Below are positions 1-11,547 of a stretch of 64,000 nt of DNA, piece after piece (position 1 is the stretch's first letter; the number at the start of each line of letters is the position of its first letter). Source of the stretch: Datisca glomerata (taxonomy: Eukaryota > Streptophyta > Magnoliopsida > Cucurbitales > Datiscaceae); the NCBI GenBank assembly GCA_003255025.1, contig QANY01012000.1, forward strand, positions 124,001 to 188,000, in the 5' to 3' direction. The position numbers and the translations under genes are program-made. The notes beneath the pieces were generated by a model that saw only the letters and a program-made list of their open reading frames with translations, did no database searches and had not been told where the DNA came from.

Positions 1-5
1 TAAAG

Positions 6-335
6 ATGATACATGAACCATACACACCTTTGAACGATCCTTCAATTTCTGCTTCACCTTCTGAAAAGAATCCCCTGTCACGTCCTCCAGAGGCTCTTCG
101 TTTTTTGACATATTTGCTTCCGAGAGAAGAAAGAGTAAAGCGTATGGATGGTGTGGTGCCTGGTGAATTTTATGGAGACAGTTGCCCGCAGAAGAAAGAA
201 AGAGCTCGAAGCTTTAATTTGCTCTATATATTATATCTACATTCGTCTGCTTTCAGAAATTTGCATGGAATCAATATAAGAAAATTCTTGGGTTATTTTG
301 AGAAAGGATCACTCAGGTACATTTTCCCATATTGA
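6..335 (+). other. Open frame of unknown status at window edge
   Basis: A 109-codon open frame runs from an ATG at position 6 to a stop at 333-335. The first 60 residues are rich in Pro, Ser and Arg, and the last part is hydrophobic and AT-driven. I do not recognise a family. It could be an exon of a gene continuing left of the window, an exon remnant, or chance. No splice sites or neighbours settle it. Confidence 0.15.
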
Positions 336-783
336 ATTTGAGAACGTGGCGTCTCTTTTGTTTTCGTTTTTGGCTAAAAAAGTAATTTTTTGGTAGCTAA
401 AATGAAATGACTAAGACATTAAATCCACCTCGTACTCTTATGATTTTTGTGATCATCCTCCTTGTAATTTTGATTTGGTTCAATTAATTTATTGTCTTTA
501 GAAATTCATTCTAGCATCTTTGTTACATAAATACGCTATTTTGTAAGGCGTCCAACTTAAATATAAATCATATATGACCAAAAAAACTCAAATAGAATCA
601 TTAGAGAACTTCTAAAAATTGTTTAATGTTTTTCATGATTATTTTATATGGTTACATATTAGATTGTTGTGTCATTTTTTTAGTCAAAAGGGTAAATATG
701 TTAATAAAAAAAATTACACAAATACAAGGGACATACCTCAGGACAAGAGAACGGACAAAACAAACTAAAAGAACATTTTACAA
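336..783. other. AT-rich spacer, nothing recognised
   Basis: This is AT-rich sequence with short homopolymers. I see no coding frame, repeat or RNA gene. It ends at the 3' side of the LINE remnant that follows. Confidence 0.5.
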
Positions 784-1740
784 CTAAAGCGTGAGAGAAT
801 CATCAAATTGAAGATTCCTATCTCTATTAAGAAAAGTTAATCTATTTAGGACTATATCAGATTCTCCTAGAGAGAATAAAAGCATCCATAATTTTACCAG
901 TAAAACCCTCATATTTCTCTCAATCCAGACACAATAGACAAAGATCGAAAAAACAAGCTTAGAACTCAACCAAGAATACACGTTTGATTTCCTTATCTGC
1001 ACCAGCCAAAGTAGCAAAGAATCCCAATAAGAGCAGCTACAAGGAGTATTGCATTTTATCAACAAAGATAACAGTAATGGTTGAGTTACTGGTCAGTGAA
1101 GAACCAAATGGTCCACATATTCGATACCCCTGTTCAAAAAACACATGCAATATTCACACTAGTGTTGCATGCATGCACACGATCCTTCTTTGATAACTTG
1201 TTCAGGCAAGCCAACTAAGTAATAAATCTACATTATGACCTGAAAACCATGCTAAGTCAGTCCAATGCTGCATCGGCTTCTCAGAATACTAGGCTTTGTA
1301 TGTCTTACTAATGGAGAAACTGCAGTTAGGATATAAATTCTACATCCACAAATCATTGGAAAGAAGAGGCAAATCAACAACATCAAAACCCCAATGCACA
1401 AAGCAGTCAACAATCGAAGAGTTAGGCCAAAACCAACTTCCATCCCCAATCAAAGCAGAGACGAAGGCAGAAGAAGGGAGACCCGAACTAGAAATAATGT
1501 TATTCCCACATTTCTCGAAAAGAACACCACCCAGATGCCATGGATCATGGAAGAGAGATATATTACTACCAGCACCGACTTTCAAACCACATAAATTCTT
1601 ACACTCGTGTCTCAACTTGAGAAACTTTCTCCAAGCCGATGAGGGGTTAGCTGGTTGCCTTACTGTGTCAATTTTTAATACATGATATAAGTCATGTAAT
1701 GTACTATTTTGTATTCTTCTTGTGAACCTCAAAGTTTAAA
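784..1740 (-). mobile_element. LINE 3'-end remnant (C-terminal part of ORF2)
   Basis: Two minus-strand frames, at about 1340-1732 and 784-1065, match the C-terminal zinc-binding region that follows the reverse transcriptase in plant L1-type LINEs. The first has the typical pattern of a region with 'SAWRKFLKLR', 'VGAGSNISLFHDPW' and later 'DGSWFWP'. The second has 'VFSIFVYCVWIERNMR', the usual end of the zf-RVT domain. Frames change between the two parts and stops occur, so the copy is dead. No reverse transcriptase or endonuclease lies upstream (beyond 1740), which fits the 5' truncation common in LINE insertions. I found no clear poly(A) tail or target duplication. Confidence 0.65.
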
Positions 1741-2754
1741 ATCTTAAAATAGAAACTTGGCTTTTATCAAAATTGTACATGATTTTTTAGATGAAGTTGT
1801 GAGTGAAAAGAGCAGTAGATGCATTAAGATATTTCAGTTAGACTAACACTCTTTAACGCCATTATCAATTATCATGGCCTAATATATTATTAAAATAAAT
1901 AAAAAGCGAACATAAGAATACACAAAGAAAAAAAATCAACAGAACTTAAAAGAATGATTGCTACAAATATCACCAGAAGTAAAAAGTCAGAGTAGTCCAC
2001 CATCAAGTATGGGTAAATATACAAGTGTTTTTAGACGTCAAGTGATATGCAACACGATTACTCTCCCGGTAAATGTTGTAACAACAAATTTTGTCTAAGA
2101 GAGTAAAGTCAAACATATATCTCAAGTAGGATACCAAAGCCAATGGACCCTACAAGACCTGAAATGAAATTAGGTTACTGAAAAATAAGATCACTCTCTA
2201 ACCACAACTAACGCTAGCCAAAGGTCCAAGCATAATCAATCGCATGGACGACCATCACCAACTTAGCCTCGAAAGCAAAGCAGACACCTAGGGGATAACA
2301 AAACAACCTTTAACAAAGCCTCTACAACAATGAAAACTCCTCCACAATCAACAAGACCAACACCATCAAAGGTCGCTCCATTTGTATCAACCTTAAGTCA
2401 TTCTGACTAGAGAAGACCAAATAACCTTTAAAATGCTAGGGGCTCTAGAAGGACGACCTGGAAAAAACGTTGAAAATTAGCCATACTCAAGCAAATTAGC
2501 CTCACGAACATAACGTCAAACTACTTAAAAGAGTCTGAATGGAAACGTGTTTCTAAAATTGTAGTTTTTCCTAAACCAGAATGGGCACATTTCTCGATAT
2601 GCATGGTTGATATAAACAAACTTGTTTCTTCTAATATGAACTGTTAGTTTTAGTCTTCAACAAATGAAACATTATAAATTCATTTTAACAACCTAGATAA
2701 ATTCATAATTTTTTCCCTTTTCACAAGTTAAGAATGAGAAACGAAGTGAGTGGT
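1741..2754. other. Intergenic, nothing recognised
   Basis: This is A-rich sequence without a long open frame on either strand. No repeat structure, RNA gene or splice-bounded exon was recognised. Confidence 0.45.
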
Positions 2755-3617
2755 GTTTGGTATGAGGGGATATGTATGCCAAAATACTTGGAATGTGGGG
2801 GAAAGTAAGTGATACGCTTATTTGGTATGAGAAATTCTATAATTTTTAGATACCCAAAATATCAAGATACCCTCATTTGAGGTATCTTGAGACCCCTTTA
2901 CCCTCTTAATCAAGGAGTTTTTATGCACAACATCTCAAGTACTCAGTTCTTCTACCCATGGTCGGTTCGGCCTGGTTTTTAGCATAAAAATTAGACGAAC
3001 TGAAATTCACGGTCTTGTCATCACGAAGACCCGAACCGATCAATTATGTGTATATAAACTAACAATTGAAACCACAACATGTAAACTAAACATCAAAGAG
3101 AGATATAAGAAATGAAAAAAGAGAGAAATGTGAGAAACAAGAAAGGAGGAAAATGTGAGAAAATAAATATGACATACATATGAAGGAGGATACAGTCGGT
3201 CGGTCCAAAATGTAGGAAAATTTTGTATCGAACTGAAAATTCAGTTTTTTTAAAATCCAAAACTGAACCGACTATAGTTACTAAAATACTGACCAAATCG
3301 AATTTTTTCGGTTTAGTCTGATTTGGTCCCGCTCAGTTTGATCAGTTTCCGCATACCCCTACTTTCATTTTAAAATACGCCCCTCTTATCGAAGGGTATC
3401 TTTATGCCAGAGATCTCAATTACTCATTTCTTCCATTTTAAAACATTTCCTTACAAATTTTCTCAAAATAAATAAATATTTTAATATTTTTACCATTATA
3501 TCATAATATTTTATGTTGTTACTAAATAAAATAATCTTGACTTTCCAAACATTTCAATTCTCATAATCATATTTTAATAATCTTATTTTAAAATTTATTT
3601 ACCCAATACCAAACTAC
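2755..3617. mobile_element. Possible MITE with GTTTGGTAT ends
   Basis: The left edge reads GTTTGGTATGAGG near 2755 and the right edge reads CCAATACCAAAC near 3604-3614, an inverted pair of about ten bases. Between them the two flanking arms share similar stretches: 2900-2955 resembles 3378-3435, both with a 'TTTTTATGC/TCTTTATGCC' core followed by '(C/A)TCTCAA'. A CGGTTCGG-type element separates them. I infer a small non-autonomous DNA element with another element nested inside. Target duplications were not established. Confidence 0.35.
2953..3361. mobile_element. Degenerate GGTTCGG-type hAT-like element
   Basis: The right end reads CATACCCCTA, the mirror of the TAGGGGTG ends seen at 3930 and 46069. 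The left end (TACCCATGGTCGGTTCGG) is a decayed version. The subterminal regions carry CGGTTCGG/CCGAACCG-like motifs, and the rest is non-coding. No matching 8-bp flanks were found. I assign it by similarity to the better-preserved copy at 3930-4576. Confidence 0.35.
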
Positions 3618-3929
3618 TAAGTTTTCCTATTTAATTGTATATGAATCTGACACATACGATCTCATTTGGGTCAAGGAGACAATCTAGCTGGCACTAATTA
3701 CGCTTCTCAACAAAGAATGAGATTAGAGGAGGCCCTAACCAAGGCCGGAAATTATGGAATGGAAAAAAACATGATGAAGGTAGGAATGGGTCTTGTTATG
3801 GATAACATTGCTATTTCCGTTTCCAATCAACCTCTTGGTGTGTGCCGTTTAAGGAACACATTTTACAATAAAAATTAGAAAAAGAAACTAATTTCATTTA
3901 TTGTCGAATGCCATTTCTTCCCTTTCTAT

Positions 3930-4576
3930 TAGGAGTGTAAACGGTTCGATTCTTCGATGCGGTTTAAAGTATTTTACCGAACCAAACCGCAAATGCGGTT
4001 TATCAAAAGTAGGAACCGAACCGATCAGAATGAAGAAATCACGTTGAACCGAACTGTAAATTTTTTTCTAAACCGCACCGAACTAGTTCAAACCGATAAA
4101 ATAAACAGAATAAATTCTATTGAAAACAAACAAGTCTTAGTTTGAACAATTTCTTGAAAACGTAAATTTTCATGTGGAAACAGAGAAGAAAGAATTGAGA
4201 TCATTCTAATCCAAAGTTCTAGATTATAAATACAATAAGAAAACAATAAAATCCTCATAAGCATCAGAAAATTCATAAGGCAAAAAAAAATACAAACTAA
4301 AAAAATAAAATATAAACGAGTTTGAGAGAGCGAGAGAATAAGGAAGTCGTGAAAATGTTTATGGATTAGGGTTAGGGTACTGTGGAAATCTCTTTATATA
4401 TTGAATGTACGGTTTGGTTCGGTTCAGTGTGATTTTTTATTAAAATCACAGACCGAACCGAACCGTGGACTTATCACATATCAGGGACTGAACCGAACCA
4501 TCTAAAACAGAGACCGACCAAACCACATCAGTTCGGTCCGGTTCCATCGATTTCAAAGGTTTTTCTTACACCCCTA
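3930..4576. mobile_element. Non-autonomous hAT-type element, 647 bp
   Basis: The left end is TAGGAGTGTAA (3930-3940) and the right end is TTACACCCCTA (4566-4576), inverted repeats with one mismatch. The flanks CTTTCTAT (3922-3929) and TTTTCTAT (4577-4584) agree at 7 of 8 bases. An 8-bp duplication and a TAGGG-type end are hallmarks of hAT transposons. The subterminal zones hold many CGGTTCGG and CCGAACCG motifs on opposite strands, so the element could fold on itself. It has no transposase and would depend on an autonomous copy elsewhere. Confidence 0.6.
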
Positions 4577-5160
4577 TTTTCTATTCCATTCTCATCAACC
4601 AAACACAAAAAGTAATAAAAAAATAATAAAAATAGTAAGGCTAAAACGTAAATTATAGCAATTAGTTTGTATAATTAGAAAAACATATCCTATACATTTT
4701 TTGTATTTTTATAACTTATACTTCAAAAACGGTAAGAGATACTCTTCTGTTATGTTATACTGTTCTCTCTCTATGCAAGTTCTCTCTCTATGCAAGTTCT
4801 CTCTCTCTCTCTATGCAACTCTAAGTGAAAATCACGTAGATAACTTGAAGTTCTCTCTTATACGTTCTATCTCTTAACAAAAACTAGAAACGTCTCAACC
4901 TCTGAAGTCTGAATTTGCTCTCTTTACGTAACTCATCCCCCTCTCTCTCTCTAGTCTCTATCCCTCCTCTCTGTTTTCATTATCAATGTGATGAGTTTAG
5001 AGATGGAGCTGTTTGAATCGTTGAGCAGCAATATCATCATATTGCATCCTAAATTGAATGAGCAAATCAGTTGTATTAATACTCAAAGCATATCAATTTC
5101 ATTCTGTAAAAGTTTCAGATCTCTGTAATTCTCAAAGCTCACTCATTGTATGGATTTATG
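4577..5160. other. Spacer with CT-rich microsatellites before copia element
   Basis: AT-rich sequence is followed by several CTCTCTCT runs (about 4763-4815 and 4938-4953) interrupted by a repeated 'TATGCAAGTT' block. This may be the decayed 5' LTR and leader of the copia element that follows. It does not visibly match the sequence at 11821-12150 downstream, so I do not call it an LTR. Confidence 0.35.
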
Positions 5161-5163
5161 GAT

Positions 5164-6066
5164 GGATCGATTAGCTTCCCTGAGAAATTTTCTAGAAATG
5201 AGAAAGGTCAGATACGACCTCTATTAAACTTAACTACGAGTCTTGGATTATTCAAGATCAAGCTCTTATGACCTTGATCAATGCAACATTGTCTCAGTCT
5301 GCCTTATCCTATGTTGTTGGTTAACGAACTCCACAAGAAATCTGGAGCTCTCTTGATCGTAGATTCTCTACTGCTTCTAGGTTAAATATCTTACAACTCA
5401 AATCTCAGCTTCAAACTGTTTCTAAAAAGGTTACGGAATCTGTGGATACCTATGTGCTCAGGGTTGAGGAATTTGGATATAAGCTTGTTGCTGCCTCTGT
5501 ATTCGTTGATGATGAGGATATTCTCATTCATATCTTGAATGGACTCCTCAGTGAATTTAGTGCCTTCAGAAGCGTCATTTGTTACCAGGTTAACTTTGGA
5601 AGAACTACATGCTTTTTTAAAGGTTGAGGAGGCTTCTCACTCAGTAACACACAAGTCTGTTGAGTCAAACCTTAATTCCAACTGCAATGGTTGCACAATA
5701 TCTTAACAGAGGTTAATTCCTGTACAGGCAGAAGAGGTAAACTCTTACAGAGGCACCAAACCTCCTCAATTTGGGCAGTATAGTCCTAAGGGAGGATTCA
5801 ACAGTAACAAAGAAAAGGGTCAGTACAATCAGGTCTTTTCTCCTCAGATCAATCCACAATCTGGACAAGCCTTTGATACACAGAATCATGGTTTTGGAAA
5901 TATGACATTTTGTCACATTTGCCAGAAACCTGGACATTCAGCCTTGGACTATTACCACAAAATGGATTACTCCTTTCAAGGCAGACACCCTCCATTTCAG
6001 CTAGCAGCTATGGCAGCTTCTTTCTCTCCTGGATCAGCTACACAGAATCACAATCGGACGAAATGA
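5164..6066 (+). pseudogene. Copia gag (UBN2-like domain and CCHC knuckle), broken
   Basis: The gag domain is readable at about 5340-5640 ('LQLKSQLQ', 'VDTYVLRVEEFGYKL', 'ILNGLLSEF'), with a frameshift before 'LEELHAFLKVEEASHS'. A zinc knuckle of type C-x2-C-x4-H-x4-D follows at about 5909-5955 ('FCHICQKPGHSALDY'), with the last Cys of CCHC replaced. Gag would form the virus-like particle. Internal stops at several places rule out function. Confidence 0.7.
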
Positions 6067-6477
6067 TTGAGTGACACTCGGTGTAATGCCCATGTGACTC
6101 CAGACCTCTCAAATTTACAAAACATCTTACAATGGTGAGGATTCAAGGACTGTGGAAGTGGGCATGCCTTACCTATAACTCATTTAGGATCAGGTTGTTT
6201 AAATATTACTTCTCATAGTTTTTCTCTTGATAGAATCTTAAGAGTTCCAAAAATTACCTCAAATCTCTTACTAGCTCACCAACACTGTCTTGCTAATAAT
6301 TGTTTCTTTGTTTTTGATTCTGAATTCTTTACTATTTAGGATAAGGCCACAAAAACCTTACTTTACCAAGGGCCAAGTGAGAATTGATTATATCCAATTC
6401 CCAGCTCACTATCTTCATCAAAACCAACTATGTCTATTTCCTCTCCTATTGCTTTTTTAGGCAATAAAATTTCTGAT

Positions 6478-7260
6478 CCTTTATGGCATGATCGCTTGGG
6501 TCATCCATCTAATCATTTCTTAGACAAACATTAAATAAAGCTGGTATTCATGTTCATAATTATGCTCATGTTTGTGCGTGTCAACACTGTTTGAGTAGTA
6601 CAATGAGTAAACTTCCTTTTATTCTTTCTAGAACCATAACTTTCAATCCTCTTGAAATTCTGCATAGTGATGTTTAGGGCCAAAGTTTCAATTAATGACT
6701 TTAGATATTATGTTAGCTTCATTGATAATTTAGAAAAGTATACCTAGATTTTCCCTTTCACCCTTAAGTTTGAAGTGTTTACAATTTTTAAACATTTTCA
6801 ACCTTTCATTTAAAGACTTCTGTCTCATCAAATTAAAGCTTTTAGAACTGATGGTTGAGGGGAATACTCAAGTACTGCCTTTAATCAAATTTTAAATGAA
6901 TAGGGCATCATTCACCAAAAGTTTTGTGCTTACACTTCTCAACAAAATGGTGTTGCTGAGCGTAAGCACAAACATATTATAGAAACTACATTGGCGCTCC
7001 TTTTCTGTGCCTCACTTCTTTTACCTTTTGGTACCATGCTTTTCCTGCTTTAGTTTAAACTAGTCTCCTTTAGAGATATTATTTAGCACCTTACCTGATT
7101 ATAAGCACTTAAACTATTTTGGATGTGCTTGCTACCCTTTACAGAAATCCTATGTTAATTCCAAACTTAGTCCTAAAAATACACAATGTGTATTTCTTGG
7201 CTATACCTTACAACATAAAGGCTTATTATGTTTTCATCCTCCATTACAGAAGTTTTATGT
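6478..7260 (+). pseudogene. Copia GAG-pre-integrase and integrase, broken
   Basis: 'LWHDRLGHPSNHF' at about 6481-6520 is the GAG-pre-integrase signature. It is followed by the HHCC zinc region ('CACQHCL') and integrase core fragments, including 'QQNGVAERKHKHI' near 6940-6980 that carries the third catalytic acidic residue. The integrase C-terminal part reads through 'NTQCVFLGYTLQHKGLLCF' near 7180-7230. TAG and TAA codons interrupt it repeatedly. Confidence 0.7.
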
Positions 7261-7659
7261 GTCTAGGCATCTAATTTTTATGAGAAGTTTTCCTTATGCT
7301 TCACTATCATATGCTTTTTCTTATAATGACAGTACAAATTCTAGCTCTTTGAGTTTTAATCTTTTGATACTTTCATATATATATTTCCTACATCTAACTC
7401 TACTTTTATTAGTACAAACTCTATAAGCTCTACTTCTGTTAGTATTCCGACATCTATTCCAATATCTAGGATTGAAACTAATCAAGTATTACCTTCTGAA
7501 CCTTATCCTAGTGCACCCATTGCCACTATGCCTACTCCTACAATCACTAATTCTCTCTCAATGCAAACTATGACATATTAAAAAAGAAAGCCTTCCACGT
7601 TACTTATTAAAATGCTGAACCAACATCATGCAATGCTGCCTCTAAGTCTCATGAGTGGA

Positions 7660-8430
7660 CAGTTGCATTGGCTGAAGAGTTCACTGCTTTTCAGCATCAA
7701 GGTCTCTTACACCTTCACCTTTAAACACTAATCTTGTAGATTGTAAATGAGTTTACAAACTCAAGCATAACCTAATGAAACTATTGCTAGGTATAAGGCT
7801 CGATTAGTAACAAAGAGCTTTCACCAAACTATTGGGTTAGATTATACAGACACTTTTATTCATGTTGTAGAAAAACCTACTGTGAGAATCATACTATTCT
7901 TGGTACTCAAATGGGTGGTCTTTAAGTTAATTAGATGTCAAAAATACATTTTACATGGTGTTCTTAAGGAGGATGCTTATATGTCTTAGACACAAGGCTT
8001 TGCAGACCCTAACCATCTTACTCATGTTTGTAAAATTCACAAACCCCTATATGGATTAAAATAAGCACCTAGAGCCTGGTTTGATAGGTTCACCACCCAT
8101 TTTTGTCAGTTTAGCTTTCATTCCTCATAGACTGACGCATCCCAGTTTGCTAGAGTATCTGGTTCTTCCAAAACCTTCTTGTTATTATATGTTGATGACA
8201 TTATCTTGACTAGGATAGATAAGAGTTTATAAACAAACTGGTTGTTCAATTAAAGCATGAATCTAATATGTCTGATTTGAGAGAACTTAAGTACTTTCTG
8301 GGGTTAGAGATCAGTAGCACATCCTCTGAGATTTTTGTTAATCAAGCCTAACACACCTTTGATTTGCTGTCAAAATCAGGTATGTCAAATGTCAAGCCTT
8401 CCAAAACCCCATGTTTTGTCAAGCCAAATT
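7660..8430 (+). pseudogene. Copia reverse transcriptase, broken
   Basis: The RNA-dependent DNA polymerase domain begins near 'YKARLVTKSFHQTIGLDYTD' (about 7790-7850). It continues through 'HKPLYGLK' (about 8040) and the active-site motif 'LLLYVDDIIL' (about 8180-8210), where YVDD is the copia form. A TAG replaces the usual Gln in 'LK-APRAWF', and other stops occur. It is related to the RT of the element at 42884 but in a much worse state. Confidence 0.75.
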
Positions 8431-8649
8431 AAGACTTGATATGGGTACACCGTTGCCTGATCTTATTGATTACAGGAGCTTAGTCGGTGACTTGCAATAT
8501 TTAACTTTTACAAGGCCAGATATTGTGTATGTTGTGAATAAAGTCTCTCAATTTTGCATAAGCCCACTTCTGATCACTTTATTGCCAAGCGCAAGCTTAG
8601 GTACCTTAACGGTACACCAATGGTTGGGATCATGTTTAAGTCAAGTCAG

Positions 8650-8859
8650 CTACACTTAACTGCCTACTATGACACAGACTGGGCAGGTGACTCCCGTGAT
8701 CGTAGGCCCACAACTGGTTATATTATTTTTCTTGGCCCTAATCCTATTTCCTAGGGTGTAAAAAATAGACTATTGTTGCCCGTTCACCAACAGAGACTGA
8801 GTATAGGGCACTAACAAACACAACAACATAATTATTTTGGCTAAGGTAGTTAATGTATA
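8650..8859 (+). pseudogene. Copia RNase H, 5' half, cut by insertion
   Basis: 'YYDTDWAGDSRDRRPTTGY' at about 8669-8725 is the start of the copia RNase H domain with its first catalytic Asp. The frame then reads 'FLGPNPIS' and decays toward 'ETEYRALTNTT'. It stops making sense at 8860, where the nested LTR begins, and resumes at 11548. Confidence 0.75.
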
Positions 8860-9553
8860 TGTTATGCGTGTTTCATTGGCTACCAATGATGTGATGACAT
8901 ATGTCATGCCATACCAAATAAGTTCGTGACAAAGGAAAGTTTCAAGGGAGAGGAACCCACCTCACCTAGTCAGTCCCGAGAGTGTTTGGGTCGCACATGC
9001 CTGAGCACATGAAGGACGACAATAGAAGCCCCTGAAAGGAGATTGGATGACTATCAGTGATAGAGACATTATTACCCGCTGAAAGTAACATCCCAGGTGG
9101 CACCTTCTCATAAGCTCAAACGCTGAATGAGTCTAATCGTCGTGGCAGAGTGTCAGATCAACCTCTGATACGTCACCTTAAAAGTACATCAAAATTTAAT
9201 GCACGTCACTTTATGTCAAATGTCGCCTCCCTCCCGTCCAATCAAGAACAAACATCGTGTCCTGGGAAGCTTTCCCAGCACTCTCCCGAGGCTTCCTCGA
9301 TACACTTCATCCAGCGAGGCCTAAAGTAAAAATTCCCCCGTCTACTCGAAAGAGAGGTATGACATTTCTCCCCTAAGGAAACTATGTCAAAATACTAACA
9401 TATGCATCAGAAGCCCTTAGGCGAGGCAACCACCCCCCAATTCTCCTCGCCTTGGGGTTCTTTGTTTGTAATTTACAGATCCCTGACCAAGAGGATGATC
9501 ATACTTACCAAGAAAGATAAGTATCAGTACTGTTGTGATTTTTGGCATCAATA
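8860..9553 (+). repeat. Left LTR of nested element
   Basis: It begins TGTTATGCG and ends GGCATCAATA. It aligns along its length with 10845-11547; shared blocks include 'GGCTACCAATGATGTGATGA' and 'TTCGTGACAAAGGAAAGTT'. It ends in 'GTGATTTTTGGCATCAA', which is shared with the right copy. Confidence 0.75.
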
Positions 9554-10844
9554 GTTGACATCGTCTTTGGGGACAACGATAAAACCATTTGAATTCAAAG
9601 AACTTGAAACCCCATTCTCACGCTGGCAAAGTCCAGGATGGGGGATCCACACTTCTCCTCGCTGAGAGAACAATCATCCGATGTCATGATGATTACATGA
9701 TGGAGGAAGAAGAATATGAAGGCTATAACCTCTGAGGTAACCAGGAGAGGGAGGAAAGACACGATGTTCGTCGCTCAAATAGTAGCGATCTCTTGCACGG
9801 GAATGATCTTACCCCACAACTTGAAGGCTCGAAGCCAGAGTCATCACGCACTCATGGAACCCTGGGGGAAGACTATCTGGGAAAGGGTGGGACAACACCT
9901 AGACTCGGAGAAACTACCACCTTTCGAGGAAACTGGGACCAAAGCGAAATCAAGTTTTGAATGGCCAACCTCCCCCTTAATGATGGAGGTTCTAGTTGGG
10001 GTCATCCCATGAAGACAAAGGAAGGAACGACATACTAAGAGGGGCTTTGCAATTATAAGCCGCTAACCAACACAGATAAAGGGTTCACCACGCAGGTTTA
10101 TCAACGGCAGGAAAATCACCGTAAATAGGACATCAACAAATTTGAGGCATGGAATTTAAAAGACAATAGAGAGGAAAACAACAACCATGAGAAGGAAATC
10201 TAGGAGAATCTTAAGAGGAAGCCCCCAGAACAGAAGAGGCCCTAGAAGGGGAATGATCACAGTTCTCCCAAGAAGAAAAGAAGAATTGGGGGCAAGAATG
10301 AAGGTTGACAAAGGTGTCGACTCTGTAAGGAAGGCGAAGATGAAGGGAATCAGAAGGAAAACCGCCTATTTATAGGCTTAGAAGAAGGAAACCGCTCATT
10401 TAATGAGCATTGAAAAGGGTCATAAGGGCAACCGTCAAGATGCTTCTACGCCCAATGTATGGCCATTTCATGGAACAATAAGAAAATTTTCAGAAGACCA
10501 AACGTCACTCAAACGACTACAGGAATGAAGTGACACATCGAGGAGTCAGGCTTCGCGGTTAGCGACCCTCACCTTCCTTTACGTGCACTTATGCACAATT
10601 AATTCCCCCACTTTCAAGATGAATGACACACGCGGATGAGTCATGACAAAAGATGGTCAGGTAATTAATATCATTTGATACAAGCCTCCCAACCGAATAA
10701 ATTTCAAACACAAGTATGGATTACTCAGGACGAACGAAGCCTTTAGCCCCATACCGCATGAAGTTAACTCAGATAAGGAATATGGATGAAAAATTCTTCA
10801 GACCTGGGCGGATGAGGCCTCCCAAGTCATCGACTTGGGGCAAC
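9554..10844 (+). other. Interior of nested LTR element, no known protein
   Basis: It starts with GTTGACATCGTCTTTGGGGA, which looks like a decayed form of the GTTGGCGCCGTCTGTGGGGA primer-binding region common in plant LTR elements. A 98-codon frame (9716-10012) and a basic 62-codon frame (10187-10375) occur but match no family I know; the second is Lys/Arg-rich and might be a gag remnant. The purine-rich CGACTTGGGG just before 10845 is a plausible polypurine tract. Confidence 0.5.
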
Positions 10845-11547
10845 TATTATGGGTCTTTCACCGGCTACCAATGATGTGATGACACTTGTCACGTCGTACC
10901 AAATGAGTTCGTGACAAAGGAAAGTTGCAAGGAGAGGAACCGACCTTGCCTGGCCAGTCCTAAGGGAGCTCAAATCGCACAAATCTGAACACATGAAGGA
11001 CGGCAAGAGAAGCCCCCGAAAGGAGTTCAGACGATAATCAATGACATGGATATTATTACCCGTCGAAAGTAACATCCTAGGTCGCACCTTCTCATTGGCT
11101 TAAATGCCCAACGAGTCTAATCGCCATCGTAGAGTGTTATATCAGCCCCTGATACGTTACTTTGAAAGCACATCAACATTTAATGCTCATCACTTTGTGT
11201 CAAAGGTCACAACCCTTCCGTCCAGTCAAGGAAAAACATCGTATCTCGGGAAGCTTCCCCAGCACACTCCCGAGGCTTCTTGAACACACTTCCTCCAGCG
11301 AGGCCTAAGGTACAAATACCCCCATCTATTCAAAAGAGAGGTATGTCATTTCTCCCCTAAGGAAACTATGTCGAAATAAATGCCAAGCTACTGACTTAGC
11401 ATCGGAGGCCCTTAGGCGAGGTAACCACCCCCTGTTCTTCTCACTTTTGGGTTCTTTGTTTGTATTTTGCAGATCCCCAACTTGGAGGATGATCATACTT
11501 AGCAAGGAAGACAAGTATCAGTGTTGTTGTGATTTTTGGCATCAACA
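10845..11547 (+). repeat. Right LTR of nested element
   Basis: It begins TATTATGGG and ends GGCATCAACA. Compared with the left copy it has many substitutions and small indels, visible for example in the first 100 bases. Its end restores the expected AACA terminus and is followed directly by the RNase H sequence of the host copia element. Confidence 0.75.

Larger units (their letters stand above)
8860..11547. mobile_element. Nested non-autonomous LTR retrotransposon, 2.69 kb
   Basis: Two direct repeats of about 0.7 kb bound this element. The ends are TGTTATG and TATTATG on the left of each repeat, and AATA and AACA on the right, consistent with an original TGTT...AACA. Flanking 5-mers GTATA (8855-8859) and ATATA (11548-11552) match at 4 of 5 and are the likely target duplication. 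Each change fits a C-to-T or G-to-A transition. The 1.3-kb interior has no protease, reverse transcriptase or integrase, so it would need proteins from another element. The two repeats differ at many positions by eye, so the insertion is not recent. Insertion orientation cannot be proved from genes. The primer-site-like sequence lies after the left repeat, suggesting the plus strand. Confidence 0.75.

Noticed and set aside
1252..1685. Plus-strand frame at 1296-1685 as a gene
   Set aside because: The opposite strand carries the LINE C-terminal motifs; the plus frame is its antisense.
4763..4990. 5' LTR of the decayed copia element
   Set aside because: CT-rich blocks suggest an LTR or leader, but no matching copy is seen at 11821-12150 or elsewhere, and no primer site is recognisable.
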